Shown: positions 8,617-16,639 of the stretch, one piece after another
Layout of the letters: every line of letters begins with the position of its first letter
Numbering within the stretch: the stretch's first letter is position 1
NCBI RefSeq assembly: GCF_006124995.1
Contig: NZ_QEWN01000017.1
Span: 1 to 41,987 of the forward strand
Reading direction: 5' to 3'
Source of the DNA: Vibrio sp. Hep-1b-8
GTDB lineage: Bacteria > Pseudomonadota > Gammaproteobacteria > Enterobacterales > Vibrionaceae
DNA length: 41,987 nt
Translations under genes and position numbers: made by a program
Notes under the pieces: model-generated
Seen by the model: only the letters and a program-made list of their open reading frames with translations
What the model was told of the DNA's origin: nothing
Database searches by the model: none

Positions 8617-9216
8617 CTAGAAGTGATTAATCAATTGATTGGCAACAAAACTTGAAATCCAAGCTTGTGCTTCTGGCTTAGGGTGAAGGCCATCGTCCAT
8701 CATCCACTCAGGTTTGATAATCACACCTTCAAGAAAAAAGGGCAGTAAGGGGACATCGAGTTTTGCGGCTAATGAAGGATAAACGGCTGAAAAGGCTTCA
8801 GTGTAACGCTTGCCATAGTTTGGCAGTACATGGATCTGCATAATGAGTGGTTTGGCATTTGTTTGCCTAATTAATGTCACCATTTGTGATAAGTTGTTTC
8901 CAATCAGACCTAGTGGAAAGCCGCGCAGTCCATCATTGGCTCCAAGTTCTATTAGGACGTAGTCAGGTTTGTGCTGCTCTAACAGTTTAGGAAGACGTGC
9001 TAAACCATTGCCCGTTGTGTCGCCAGAAATGCTAGCATTGATTACGGTAACATGTTGATCCTTATTGGCGAGATCTTGCGTAAGAAGAGATGGCCATGCT
9101 TGCTCGATCGGCATTTGGTAGCCAGCGCTAAGGCTATCACCGAGAATCATCAGGGTTTTGCTATACGCAGGATTAATAAAAGTCAGTAAAAGTACAAAGG
9201 AAAGTAGTCGAAACAT
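8617..9216 (-). CDS. tesA: TesA acyl-CoA thioesterase I / lysophospholipase L1, periplasmic
   Basis: A 199-residue SGNH/GDSL hydrolase. The signal peptide MFRLLSFVLLLTFINPAYS is followed by the block I motif MILGDSLSAGYQ with the nucleophile Ser. Block II is ISGDTTGNGLARLP, block III GANDGLRG carries the Asn, and block V DGLHPKPEAQAW holds the Asp and His. TesA cleaves acyl thioesters, lysophospholipids and some esters in the periplasm. The frame stays open to 9438, but that extension runs through the ybbA gene; ATG 9216 places the signal peptide at the N-terminus. The start codon shares two bases with the divergent ybbA start, as part of CATG. Confidence 0.94.
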   Translation of the reverse strand: MFRLLSFVLLLTFINPAYSKTLMILGDSLSAGYQMPIEQAWPSLLTQDLANKDQHVTVINASISGDTTGNGLARLPKLLEQHKPDYVLIELGANDGLRGFPLGLIGNNLSQMVTLIRQTNAKPLIMQIHVLPNYGKRYTEAFSAVYPSLAAKLDVPLLPFFLEGVIIKPEWMMDDGLHPKPEAQAWISSFVANQLINHF

Positions 9217-9886
9217 GCAAACATCCGTAATTAAAGCACACTCATTGTCTAAGATAGTCTCTACTAAACAAGAGCAATTAACAATCCTTGAAGACGTCAA
9301 TCTCGACATCAAGGAAGGAGAAAGCGTCGCTATTGTAGGGACATCTGGTGCTGGAAAATCGACACTGATGACATTGTTGGCAGGTTTGGACATCCCCACC
9401 AGTGGTGAAGTGAACCTTCTAGGACAATCGTTACACACGCTTGATGATGAAGCGAGAGCGGCTATTCGCAGTGAATCGGTTGGCTTTGTGTTTCAAAGTT
9501 TTTTACTCATCCCGAGCCTTAGCGCGTTAGACAACGTCACTCTCCCTTGTTTGCTGAAAGGTGAAAGCGAAGATAAGCAAAGGGCGACGACGTTACTTGA
9601 ATCTGTAGGGCTTGGAAATCGTATCCATCACTCTCCAACGCAGTTATCCGGTGGGGAGCAGCAGCGCGTAGCTTTGGCTCGTGCTTTTATGATTCAGCCT
9701 AAAGTACTGTTTGCCGACGAGCCAACGGGTAATTTAGATGAACAAACGGCGAGCACGATCATTGAGCTACTGTTTGAACTGAATAAAAAGCATGGTACGA
9801 CACTGGTGTTGGTGACGCATGATCAGAAACTCGCTCAGCGTTGCGATAGGGTGTTGACCATGAAAGCAGGCAAGCTGGAGGCTTAG
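9215..9886 (+). CDS. ybbA: ABC transporter ATP-binding protein YbbA
   Basis: A 223-residue ATPase of the LolD/MacB-like class. It shows Walker A GTSGAGKST, the Q-loop VGFVFQSFLLIPSLSALDNV, the signature LSGGEQQRVALARA, Walker B VLFADEPTG and the H-loop VLVTHD. It pairs with the FtsX-type permease next door. In E. coli ybbA and ybbP also lie divergent from tesA, so the arrangement is conserved. The function is not firmly known; a role in lipid or envelope homeostasis is an inference from the family and from the tesA neighbour. ATG 9215 is chosen because residues upstream belong to the tesA region. AAAGGA lies a little far upstream (13 bases). Confidence 0.93.
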   Translation: MQTSVIKAHSLSKIVSTKQEQLTILEDVNLDIKEGESVAIVGTSGAGKSTLMTLLAGLDIPTSGEVNLLGQSLHTLDDEARAAIRSESVGFVFQSFLLIPSLSALDNVTLPCLLKGESEDKQRATTLLESVGLGNRIHHSPTQLSGGEQQRVALARAFMIQPKVLFADEPTGNLDEQTASTIIELLFELNKKHGTTLVLVTHDQKLAQRCDRVLTMKAGKLEA

Positions 9887-9888
9887 TG

Positions 9889-12330
9889 ATGGGGAAATCA
9901 AATCACGGAGCATTTAACAGTCAGATGATACGCTGGAGCATTAGCGAGATCAGACAAGGCCAATTATGGCCAGTCTCGATTGCATTGGTGATGATCATCG
10001 CGTGTATATTTGCCCTCACCGCGCTTGCAGAGAGAATGGAACAAGTGGTGGTCAAGCAGGGTAAGCAAGCATTGACCGCAGACACAGTATTTAGCTCGTC
10101 AAACCCTTTGCCTGCCACGCTCACAAAGCTCGTAGAACAAAGTGGTCTCACTGCTTCACAACAGACACGTTTTGCAACCATGGCATTTAGCGACAATGCG
10201 ATGAAACTTATCACCGTTAAGTCTGTTGATAGTCGCTACCCGCTGCAAGGGGAGATGCGACTGAGTGATGACAAGGCTGAATATTCAAAAGTGGAACCAG
10301 GGCAGCTTTGGCTAGACGAACGGCTATTTGCACAGCTACAAGTTGAAATTGGTGACGCCGTCACAGTTGGCGACGCGGATTTTACCGTCAGTGGGCGAAT
10401 AGTCGAGGAACCCGGACTGAGTTTTAACCCGTTTCAACAAATGCCATCTGCGTTTATTCATAGTGATGATCTAAGTAAAACAGGTGCGGTGCAAATCGGT
10501 AGCAGAGTTCGCTACAGCCTGTTCATTGACGCGAACCAGTCGGAGATTGAACAGCTCAAAGCGAACGTCACATTGACACCTAGTGACCGTTGGCGTGACC
10601 AAAATAGTGCTAGCCGAACCAATGAAGTATTTCAGAGAACGGAACAATACCTTTCCCTAACGGTGGCGATCGTGATCATCATGGCAGCGACGACATTGGT
10701 GTTAACTTGCCAGCACTACGTAGCAACGAGGAAAAGAACCATTGCGATGTTCAAGAGTTTAGGGGCGAGCAAGCATTGGTTAACTCGCTGGTTGCTGACT
10801 CAGGTATCCATTCTTCTTATTTCTGCTATGGTACTGGGCACGTCTTTAGGCATACTGCTTGAGTTTTTGCTAAGAATACCATTGGTCGATTTATTACCTA
10901 ATCCACTGCCTAGCTATGGTATCAAACCGGCAATAATAGCAATAACCACCAGTATTCTGATTGCCATTCCTGCGTTAGGAATTCCGCTGCTCAATTTGAT
11001 TAACGTCAGTGCGGTAAATGTGATGCAAGCTGAGCAACATTCTCTGCAAAGCAAGCAAAGATATCTGTTACTTTTGTTCCCACTAATCCCCATGTTAGTC
11101 GCGTATTACGACAATTTATTGGTGTGGATAGTGTTAACCGGAATGGGCGTATTGTTCATTGTGTTAGGGCTACTGAGTGTAGTGATTACAAAATCACTTG
11201 CTAAGATGCCTTTGTCTCCTCCGCTCAAGTTAGCGTTGAGCAGAATAAATCGTTCTATGTCAGCGACAGGAATTCAGTTCGGTGCTTTAGCTCTCTCTTT
11301 GATGTTGCTGGCAACGATGTGGCTAGTACGAACCGATCTGCTATCCGATTGGAGTAGAACCATACCCAAAGATGCCCCCAACGCGTTTGCCCTCAACATC
11401 GCACCTTACGAAAAAGAGGGGTACTTGAAAGTCCTGGATGATAACGCTATTGAGCGTTCCCAAGACTATCCAATCATTCGCGGTCGCTTACTTGATATTA
11501 ACGGGGTTGACGCTAAGTCGCTGGCCAATGGTCCTGAGTCGAGTGACGCGTTGAGAAGAGAGATAAACTTTACCTTTGCTGATGGCATACCGGCCCATAA
11601 TCAACTGATCACAGGTCAATGGAGTGAAAGCAATGGTGTGTCCGTCGAACAGGATGTGGCCGATGAACTCAATTTATCTATTGGCGATGAATTAGGTTTT
11701 GTGATTAATAGCCAAACCGTGACGGCAACCGTTAACTCGATTCGTTCTGTTGAGTGGCGGGATATGAAGCCTAACTTTTACTTTATCTTTACCAAAGACG
11801 TACTGGCCAACATACCGGCTACTTACTTAGTGAGTTTTCGGGTTGAAGATAGTCACAACGAATTGCTTAATGGTTTATCTCGTCAATACCCCACAGTCAG
11901 TCTGATGGATATACGAGTGATGGGCGCTAAGATTCAACAACTGCTTGAACAGATTGTTTGGTCGATAACATTGCTGGCAGCAATCGGTGTATTGTCTGGG
12001 TTATTGTTGATTTTCACCTTGTTGCGTTTGAGCTTAGGGCAGCGACAGGATGAAATTCAACTTTACCGGACGCTAGGAGCGAGTAAAAAGCGTGTAGAAC
12101 AAACCATTTGGGCTGAATATGGATTGATGTCTTTGATTGCGGCCTTAATCGCATCAATCGGATCAGAAGCTGTCGTTGGGGCTCTGATGGTGTACGGATT
12201 TGATCTTAAGCCCAACCTACATCTCGTGCTGTGGATTACACTGCCGTTAGGTACTTTTTTCACATTGGCGCTGGTGGTTAACAGCCTAATAAAAGGCCTA
12301 CTAACCCCTATAAATAAGGCAGTTAGCTAA
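9889..12330 (+). CDS. ybbP: FtsX-family ABC permease YbbP
   Basis: An 813-residue membrane protein with two FtsX-type permease halves. A first transmembrane segment (~25-45) is followed by a large periplasmic domain (~50-255), a three-helix block (~258-375), a central helix region (~395-440), a second periplasmic domain (~500-680) and a final three-helix block (~690-805). Both halves carry the family's cytoplasmic loop, seen as RKRTIAMFKSLGASKHWL and QRQDEIQLYRTLGASKKRV. The length fits YbbP/YknZ-like permeases. The GTG at 9886 overlaps the ybbA stop, but ATG 9889 is better placed behind GGAG (9877-9880, eight bases). It is certainly co-transcribed with ybbA. Confidence 0.92.
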   Translation: MGKSNHGAFNSQMIRWSISEIRQGQLWPVSIALVMIIACIFALTALAERMEQVVVKQGKQALTADTVFSSSNPLPATLTKLVEQSGLTASQQTRFATMAFSDNAMKLITVKSVDSRYPLQGEMRLSDDKAEYSKVEPGQLWLDERLFAQLQVEIGDAVTVGDADFTVSGRIVEEPGLSFNPFQQMPSAFIHSDDLSKTGAVQIGSRVRYSLFIDANQSEIEQLKANVTLTPSDRWRDQNSASRTNEVFQRTEQYLSLTVAIVIIMAATTLVLTCQHYVATRKRTIAMFKSLGASKHWLTRWLLTQVSILLISAMVLGTSLGILLEFLLRIPLVDLLPNPLPSYGIKPAIIAITTSILIAIPALGIPLLNLINVSAVNVMQAEQHSLQSKQRYLLLLFPLIPMLVAYYDNLLVWIVLTGMGVLFIVLGLLSVVITKSLAKMPLSPPLKLALSRINRSMSATGIQFGALALSLMLLATMWLVRTDLLSDWSRTIPKDAPNAFALNIAPYEKEGYLKVLDDNAIERSQDYPIIRGRLLDINGVDAKSLANGPESSDALRREINFTFADGIPAHNQLITGQWSESNGVSVEQDVADELNLSIGDELGFVINSQTVTATVNSIRSVEWRDMKPNFYFIFTKDVLANIPATYLVSFRVEDSHNELLNGLSRQYPTVSLMDIRVMGAKIQQLLEQIVWSITLLAAIGVLSGLLLIFTLLRLSLGQRQDEIQLYRTLGASKKRVEQTIWAEYGLMSLIAALIASIGSEAVVGALMVYGFDLKPNLHLVLWITLPLGTFFTLALVVNSLIKGLLTPINKAVS

Positions 12331-12338
12331 ATCTATTC

Positions 12339-12395
12339 GGCCAAGTTGTTCAGTTATCCACAAAAACGGTGGATAAAGTTTGGGATAACTTGGCC
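12339..12395. repeat. Nested inverted repeat after ybbP
   Basis: The outer arms GGCCAAGTT (12339-12347) and AACTTGGCC (12387-12395) are perfect. The inner arms TTATCCAC (12354-12361) and GTGGATAA (12369-12376) are also perfect. No T tract follows, so it is not a standard intrinsic terminator, although its place nine bases after the ybbP stop would suit transcript-end protection. Confidence 0.7.
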
Positions 12396-12568
12396 TGTAG
12401 ATAAGTAACAATTTGCCACAAGCCTGAATAGCAAAAGCCCGTCAACGATTTGTTATTCACAGAAGCAATTATTTCTGGTTTCACCATTTTTGAGTCAAGC
12501 ATTTTTTTCATTTTTTTTTCGTCAAAATGGCATTAATTCACCATGCAAAAATTGTGATTTTATTCACT
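12354..12568. promoter_or_regulatory. Cluster of DnaA-box-like nonamers with A/T tract
   Basis: Two exact matches to TTATNCACA lie on the plus strand: TTATCCACA at 12354-12362 and TTATTCACA at 12453-12461. Two 8-of-9 matches accompany them: TTATCCACC on the minus strand (12376-12368) and TTATTCACT at 12560-12568. A T-rich stretch (about 12500-12530) lies between the last two. The whole 265-base gap between ybbP and the FAD oxidoreductase gene is non-coding. Whether DnaA binds here is unknown. Confidence 0.4.
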
Positions 12569-12595
12569 CGTTAATGGCAGTAAAATATCCTGAGA

Positions 12596-14056
12596 ATGAA
12601 CGAATTAGCCACATTAATGCAATCTGAATCGCAACAAATTCGCACCCCTAGCGTCGCCATTATTGGTGGCGGTATCGCAGGAGCAACGGCCGCCGTCCAC
12701 ATGGCGGAGTTGGGCCTAAACGTACACTTAATCGAGAAAGGATCTGGGCTGGTCAGTGGTCCGCCGATATGCCATCTCCATGCTGGTGGAAATTTGTACA
12801 GAGAGATCTCGACTGAACAATGTATCGAGCTACTAAAACAATCTATCGACACCATTCGCTTGTATCCGCAAACCGTCAATAAACGTCCAACGGTCATCGC
12901 GGTGCCATACAGTGATGGAGGCTCGCCCGAAGAGCTGTACGAGCGTCTTATTACGATTCAAGACTGCTATGCTGAACTTGTAAAACAAGACATAGCCAAC
13001 AAGGTGCTTGGTGAACCCGCAGACTACTACAAGTTTTATAGTCGTGATGAAATTGAAGCCTTAGCATGCTTAGAGCAACCCCAAAATCCTACTACCATTG
13101 ATGAATGGCTGATTCCTTTTGCCAAGCATGTGGATTTGGAGGTGTTAAAATTTCCGGTTGTTGCTGTTCAAGAATATGGGTGGAGTGTTTTTCGAATTGC
13201 AGCATCAGCGACGTTGGCTCTAGAAAAAATGCCTAACTGCCAACTTAAGGCACAAACTCAAGTGATAGGTGTTGAAGAGTCAGACCAAGGTTGGACAGTG
13301 GTGTGTATCGACAGAGAGGGAAACATTGAGTTTCTTCAGGTAGATTACTTGGTCAACGCTTGTGGTTATGAGACAGGATCAATCGATGACTTGGCGCAGA
13401 AACCACGTGAACGTCTGGTCGAGTTTAAAGCGGCCTATGTGACACATTGGCCACAATGCGAAGAACTTTGGCCTGAAGTAATTTTCCACGGACCACGTGG
13501 CACACCAAACGGAATGGCACAGCTGACACCTTATCCTGATGGTATTTTTCAATTGCATGGCATGACCAAAGACATCACATTATTTGAAGATGGTTTAGTT
13601 GCTTCTAGCGCTGATTCATCACAGCCAAGCTTACCACTGCGGTTGAAAACTAAAATCCAGAAAGGCTGGGATGAGGACGTTATTATTCAACGAAGTCGAC
13701 GTGCAATAGAACATATGGCGCGATTTATCCCTGATTACTCCGTGGCTCATGAGTTCGGTACACCATTGTTTGGTGCACAGCAAATACCTGGCAAGGATGA
13801 CACATTGCGTGCGGCTGATGTGACGTTTGAAGGCAGGCATTACGCGCGGGTGGAGGTGGTGAAAGGTTCATCAGCCTACGAAGCGGCGGTAAAACTCGTC
13901 CAGCAGTGGCAACTGTTTCACTACCAAGACCTGACGATTGAGCAGCTTCATCCGATCACGCTTGCTCTTAGTGAGGCAGAGATTGAGAACAAAGCAAAGG
14001 AGCTGGCGAAAGCGAGAACATATCCACAGCAACTCGCTCAATATTATGGTCAATAG
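12596..14056 (+). CDS. FAD-dependent oxidoreductase (DAO-like fold), function unassigned
   Basis: A 486-residue flavoprotein. The dinucleotide-binding fold is clear at residues ~18-48: VAIIGGGIAGATAAVHMAEL (GxGxxG) followed by the acidic strand end HLIEK. A later strand LVNACGYETGSIDDL resembles the second FAD-contacting loop of DAO and malate:quinone oxidoreductase families. HLHAGGNLYREIS near residue 62 is a possible isoalloxazine contact. There is no signal peptide or transmembrane segment. I cannot assign a substrate; an amino or hydroxy acid is a reasonable guess from the fold. It converges on pxpABC, and the two share a strong hairpin, but no common pathway is shown. ATG 12596 is used; Met8 (12617) is an alternative. 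Confidence 0.8.
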   Translation: MNELATLMQSESQQIRTPSVAIIGGGIAGATAAVHMAELGLNVHLIEKGSGLVSGPPICHLHAGGNLYREISTEQCIELLKQSIDTIRLYPQTVNKRPTVIAVPYSDGGSPEELYERLITIQDCYAELVKQDIANKVLGEPADYYKFYSRDEIEALACLEQPQNPTTIDEWLIPFAKHVDLEVLKFPVVAVQEYGWSVFRIAASATLALEKMPNCQLKAQTQVIGVEESDQGWTVVCIDREGNIEFLQVDYLVNACGYETGSIDDLAQKPRERLVEFKAAYVTHWPQCEELWPEVIFHGPRGTPNGMAQLTPYPDGIFQLHGMTKDITLFEDGLVASSADSSQPSLPLRLKTKIQKGWDEDVIIQRSRRAIEHMARFIPDYSVAHEFGTPLFGAQQIPGKDDTLRAADVTFEGRHYARVEVVKGSSAYEAAVKLVQQWQLFHYQDLTIEQLHPITLALSEAEIENKAKELAKARTYPQQLAQYYGQ

Positions 14057-14088
14057 CGGTTATTAGGGCCGCGTGGCCCTAATAACCG
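14057..14088. terminator. 14-bp perfect hairpin between convergent genes
   Basis: CGGTTATTAGGGCC (14057-14070) pairs perfectly with GGCCCTAATAACCG (14075-14088) around a GCGT loop. It begins one base after the oxidoreductase stop, and its right arm contains the pxpC stop codon. It probably ends or protects transcripts from both sides, but neither strand shows a following T tract. Confidence 0.6.
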
Positions 14089-15017
14089 AAGAATCGTGCC
14101 CATTGACACCACACATCCTGCAATCCCAGTAAATCACCCCGTACAAAGCGGACTTTTTGCCCAGGTTTCGCTTGTGCAAGGCGAGGCAGGTCAATCCTTG
14201 CCACACAACCGATTTTTGGATAGCCGCCGATAGTCTGCCTATCATTTAGAAGCACTATGGGTTCACCACTGGGCGGGATCTGAACTGAACCTAATGCAAT
14301 TCCTTCGCTTAAATATTCTTTTTCCGGCGCTGCAATCTTATTACCAGAGAGTCGATAACCCATGCGATTGATCAGTTGGCTGACATCAAATTCAAGATTG
14401 TACAACCCATTAATCGCGTCACGTGTAAAATCACCTACTTGATAACCTTCTATTAGACGTAGTTCGATAGGCAGGTTGTAGTCCGGTTTATAGCGGAACG
14501 TCATTTGTACTGGTCGACGACGGGGGACATGCGGCGCAAATTTGAGTACATCTCCAAGTGATAGTGGACAGCCTGATGCTAACCCACCCAACTGATCTCG
14601 CGTTACGGTCGCGGCACTGCCTAATTGAGGTGGAACGATGAATCCGCCTTTAATCGCTAGGTAACTGCGTAAGCCATTTTTAGGTAGTCCAAATGTAAGA
14701 CGTTGACCTTTGCTCGCTTTAAACGTTGACCAGTTTTCAAGTGGTTGCTCATCCAGCCGTGCGGCAAGATCACCACCAGCGATGGCCATTTCACAGCTTG
14801 AATGAATAAGAAACTCTGCCTGACCTAAGGTTATTTCAAGTGTGGGCATATTGACCGTGTTGCCCAGCAAATGGTTCGCCCAGCTATAGGCGTAGTCATC
14901 AACAGGCCCACCTTGTGTTATACCAAAATGCGCAAGGCCAAATCGACCAAAGTCCTGGATCAAAGTCTGTTGACCCGGCTTAATGACTTCAACGTAGTAC
15001 TCGTTTATCATTGCCAT
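14079..15017 (-). CDS. pxpC: 5-oxoprolinase subunit PxpC (biotin-dependent carboxyltransferase-like)
   Basis: A 312-residue protein of the KipA/allophanate hydrolase subunit 2 family. It starts VEVIKPGQQTLIQDFGRFGLAHFGITQGGPVDDYAYSWANHLL, cut here as seen at residues ~9-50, then LEITLGQAEF and CEMAIAGGDL. It ends with the family's GYPKIGCVARIDLPRLAQAKPGQKVRF. With PxpA and PxpB it forms the ATP-dependent enzyme that opens 5-oxo-L-proline (pyroglutamate) to L-glutamate. It overlaps pxpB by ten bases, so translation is probably coupled. Met3 at 15011 is an alternative start. Its last codons lie inside the shared hairpin. Confidence 0.93.
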   Translation of the reverse strand: MAMINEYYVEVIKPGQQTLIQDFGRFGLAHFGITQGGPVDDYAYSWANHLLGNTVNMPTLEITLGQAEFLIHSSCEMAIAGGDLAARLDEQPLENWSTFKASKGQRLTFGLPKNGLRSYLAIKGGFIVPPQLGSAATVTRDQLGGLASGCPLSLGDVLKFAPHVPRRRPVQMTFRYKPDYNLPIELRLIEGYQVGDFTRDAINGLYNLEFDVSQLINRMGYRLSGNKIAAPEKEYLSEGIALGSVQIPPSGEPIVLLNDRQTIGGYPKIGCVARIDLPRLAQAKPGQKVRFVRGDLLGLQDVWCQWARFFGY

Positions 15018-15715
15018 CCCTCAGTTATTTGCCCGCCTAGACTAATAAATTCATCTAATTCAATGCGTTTTAAACGTACACGTGTACCGATAGTAAAAGG
15101 CAGGATAGGGTGACTATTGGGATGGTAAAGGTCGATAGGACAATTGCCTATGATGTTCCACCCTCCAGGACTATCGCTTGGATAAATCGCGGTTTGGTGG
15201 TTCGCGATACCGACGCTGCCCTTTGGTAAAGATACCCGAGGAGTGCGTTTTCGTGGCAGTTGAATAGCGGGGTCAACTTGGCTAAGAAAGGCAAATCCTG
15301 CTGAAAATCCAATCGCACCTACCGTGTACTCAGTATCGCAGTGGCGTGAAATCACGTCCTCAATGGCTATTCCTTTTTCAGTATAGAGTTCAAGGTCTGG
15401 ACCCACCGAAACATCATAATAGATAGGCAGCTCTAAGATATCTGGCTGATGGTACTCCGGCATGTGATGCAACGCTTCGGTCACGAGTTTTTCCAAATAG
15501 GGGACGAACTCAAAAATTGAAATGCGGTGAGGAAGGTAGTCAATAAGGATTGAATCAAACGAGGGAGTGACATTCATCACCCAGATCCCAAGCTGGTTGC
15601 TGAGATAATGACTGATTTCTCCAATGACCCAAGAAAGGTGGTCGTTAGGATCACTATGAAAACGGATTAAAATTGAACATTCCGCAACGGGATCGATGGA
15701 CGTGTCAATGTTCAT
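15008..15715 (-). CDS. pxpB: 5-oxoprolinase subunit PxpB (KipI-like)
   Basis: A 235-residue protein of the KipI/allophanate hydrolase subunit 1 family. Recognisable parts are the ILIRFHSDPNDHLSWVIGEI region, LELPIYYDVSVGPDLELYTE, the strongly conserved YTVGAIGFSAGFAFLSQVDP, and PRKRTPRVSLPKGSVGIANHQTAIYP, with the typical end SPGGWNIIGNCPIDLY. It is the middle subunit of the PxpABC 5-oxoprolinase. Its start touches the last base of pxpA and its end overlaps pxpC, giving a compact three-gene operon. Confidence 0.93.
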   Translation of the reverse strand: MNIDTSIDPVAECSILIRFHSDPNDHLSWVIGEISHYLSNQLGIWVMNVTPSFDSILIDYLPHRISIFEFVPYLEKLVTEALHHMPEYHQPDILELPIYYDVSVGPDLELYTEKGIAIEDVISRHCDTEYTVGAIGFSAGFAFLSQVDPAIQLPRKRTPRVSLPKGSVGIANHQTAIYPSDSPGGWNIIGNCPIDLYHPNSHPILPFTIGTRVRLKRIELDEFISLGGQITEGWQ

Positions 15716-16467
15716 TAGCCCGACCTCTCTTGTTGGATTAACGATCTGATTTTCTCGATGATCTTGATTCCCTGTTCGTTATCACCATGCACGCAAATCG
15801 TGTCTGCATCGAGAGCAATAGAGAATCCGTCTATCGTGCGAACTTTCCCATACTGAACAATTTGTTGAACTTGATTGAGAATATCGTCTTCGCTGCTAAT
15901 AACGGCGTTCGGCATACTGCGGGGTGCAAGTTGTCCATTGGCTTGATAGCGTCGATCAGAAAAAGCTTCAAATAACAGAGGCACATCATATCGATCGGCG
16001 ATGTCGAGGAGTCGTTGATTATCTGTGATAGCGAGAGTCATTAAAGGTAAGTTAAAGCTAGAGACAGCATCAACCACGGCCTCAAAGATAACCATATCTT
16101 TTTGCATGTCGTTATATAGTGCCCCGTGGGGCTTTATGTAACTGAGCTCGCAGTTGTGGCTCTCACATAACCCTTTAATCGCTCCAATTTGGTAGATAAG
16201 CATCGCAGTAATTTCTTCTGCTGGCATTGGAATACTGCGTCTGCCGAACCCTTGCAGATCGGGGTAGCTAGGATGCGCGCCGACCTTTACGTTATATTTG
16301 ATCGCAAGTTGAATGGTATCACTCATGATCTTAGGGTCGGAGGCATGAAATCCGCATGCGATGTTCGCCATGTCAATATGTGGCATGACTGATCGGTCAT
16401 TACCCATTGTCCAAGAACCGAAGCTCTCACCCATATCACAATTGAGACTGATTGAACGTTTTATCAT
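15715..16467 (-). CDS. pxpA: 5-oxoprolinase subunit PxpA (LamB/YcsF family)
   Basis: A 250-residue YcsF-family protein. The hallmark start SLNCDMGESFGSWTMGND is followed by IACGFHASDP, KVGAHPSYPDLQGFGRRSIP, the catalytic-region YIKPHGALYNDM, and the end ALDADTICVHGDNEQG. It is the first gene of the pxpABC operon, whose product recycles spontaneously formed pyroglutamate to glutamate. A TTG lies just before the ATG, making a 251-residue version possible; the ATG at 16467 is chosen. The promoter should lie in the AT-rich gap (16471-16639) shared with the divergent TonB receptor gene. Confidence 0.93.
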   Translation of the reverse strand: MIKRSISLNCDMGESFGSWTMGNDRSVMPHIDMANIACGFHASDPKIMSDTIQLAIKYNVKVGAHPSYPDLQGFGRRSIPMPAEEITAMLIYQIGAIKGLCESHNCELSYIKPHGALYNDMQKDMVIFEAVVDAVSSFNLPLMTLAITDNQRLLDIADRYDVPLLFEAFSDRRYQANGQLAPRSMPNAVISSEDDILNQVQQIVQYGKVRTIDGFSIALDADTICVHGDNEQGIKIIEKIRSLIQQERSG

Positions 16468-16609
16468 CAATGAAAGAATTCCCTAATCAAATCACCTAGT
16501 AACATGTTTCAATTGACTAAATTAAACAGTGATCGGTTTCATTTTTTAGCCAACAAACTGAAAAAACTAATTTGTTATGTGTGTAATTAAATATTGATAA
16601 GTGGAATAA

Positions 16610-16615
16610 TATAAT
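16610..16615 (+). promoter_or_regulatory. Candidate -10 element for the TonB receptor operon
   Basis: A perfect TATAAT at 16610-16615 stands 24 bases before the receptor ATG. The hexamer 17 bases upstream (TTAAAT) matches the -35 consensus poorly, so an activator or another sigma contact may be needed. The surrounding divergent gap (16471-16639) is strongly AT-rich and otherwise empty. Confidence 0.4.
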
Positions 16616-16639
16616 TTGCTAATATTGTCAGGTTCCTGA

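Noticed and set aside
9217..9438. N-terminal extension of tesA to 273 residues
   Set aside because: The extension is antisense to ybbA, and the signal peptide would then be internal; Met at 9216 starts exactly at the signal peptide.
12331..12595. A replication origin at the DnaA-box cluster
   Set aside because: No replication gene (dnaA, rctB, parAB, gidA) lies nearby, and the spacing of boxes is irregular; a binding-site cluster is the most that can be said.
16471..16639. A riboswitch before the TonB receptor gene
   Set aside because: The gap is AT-rich with no conserved box or strong paired stem that I recognise, for example no cobalamin-riboswitch core, and a candidate -10 leaves a leader of only about 18 bases.
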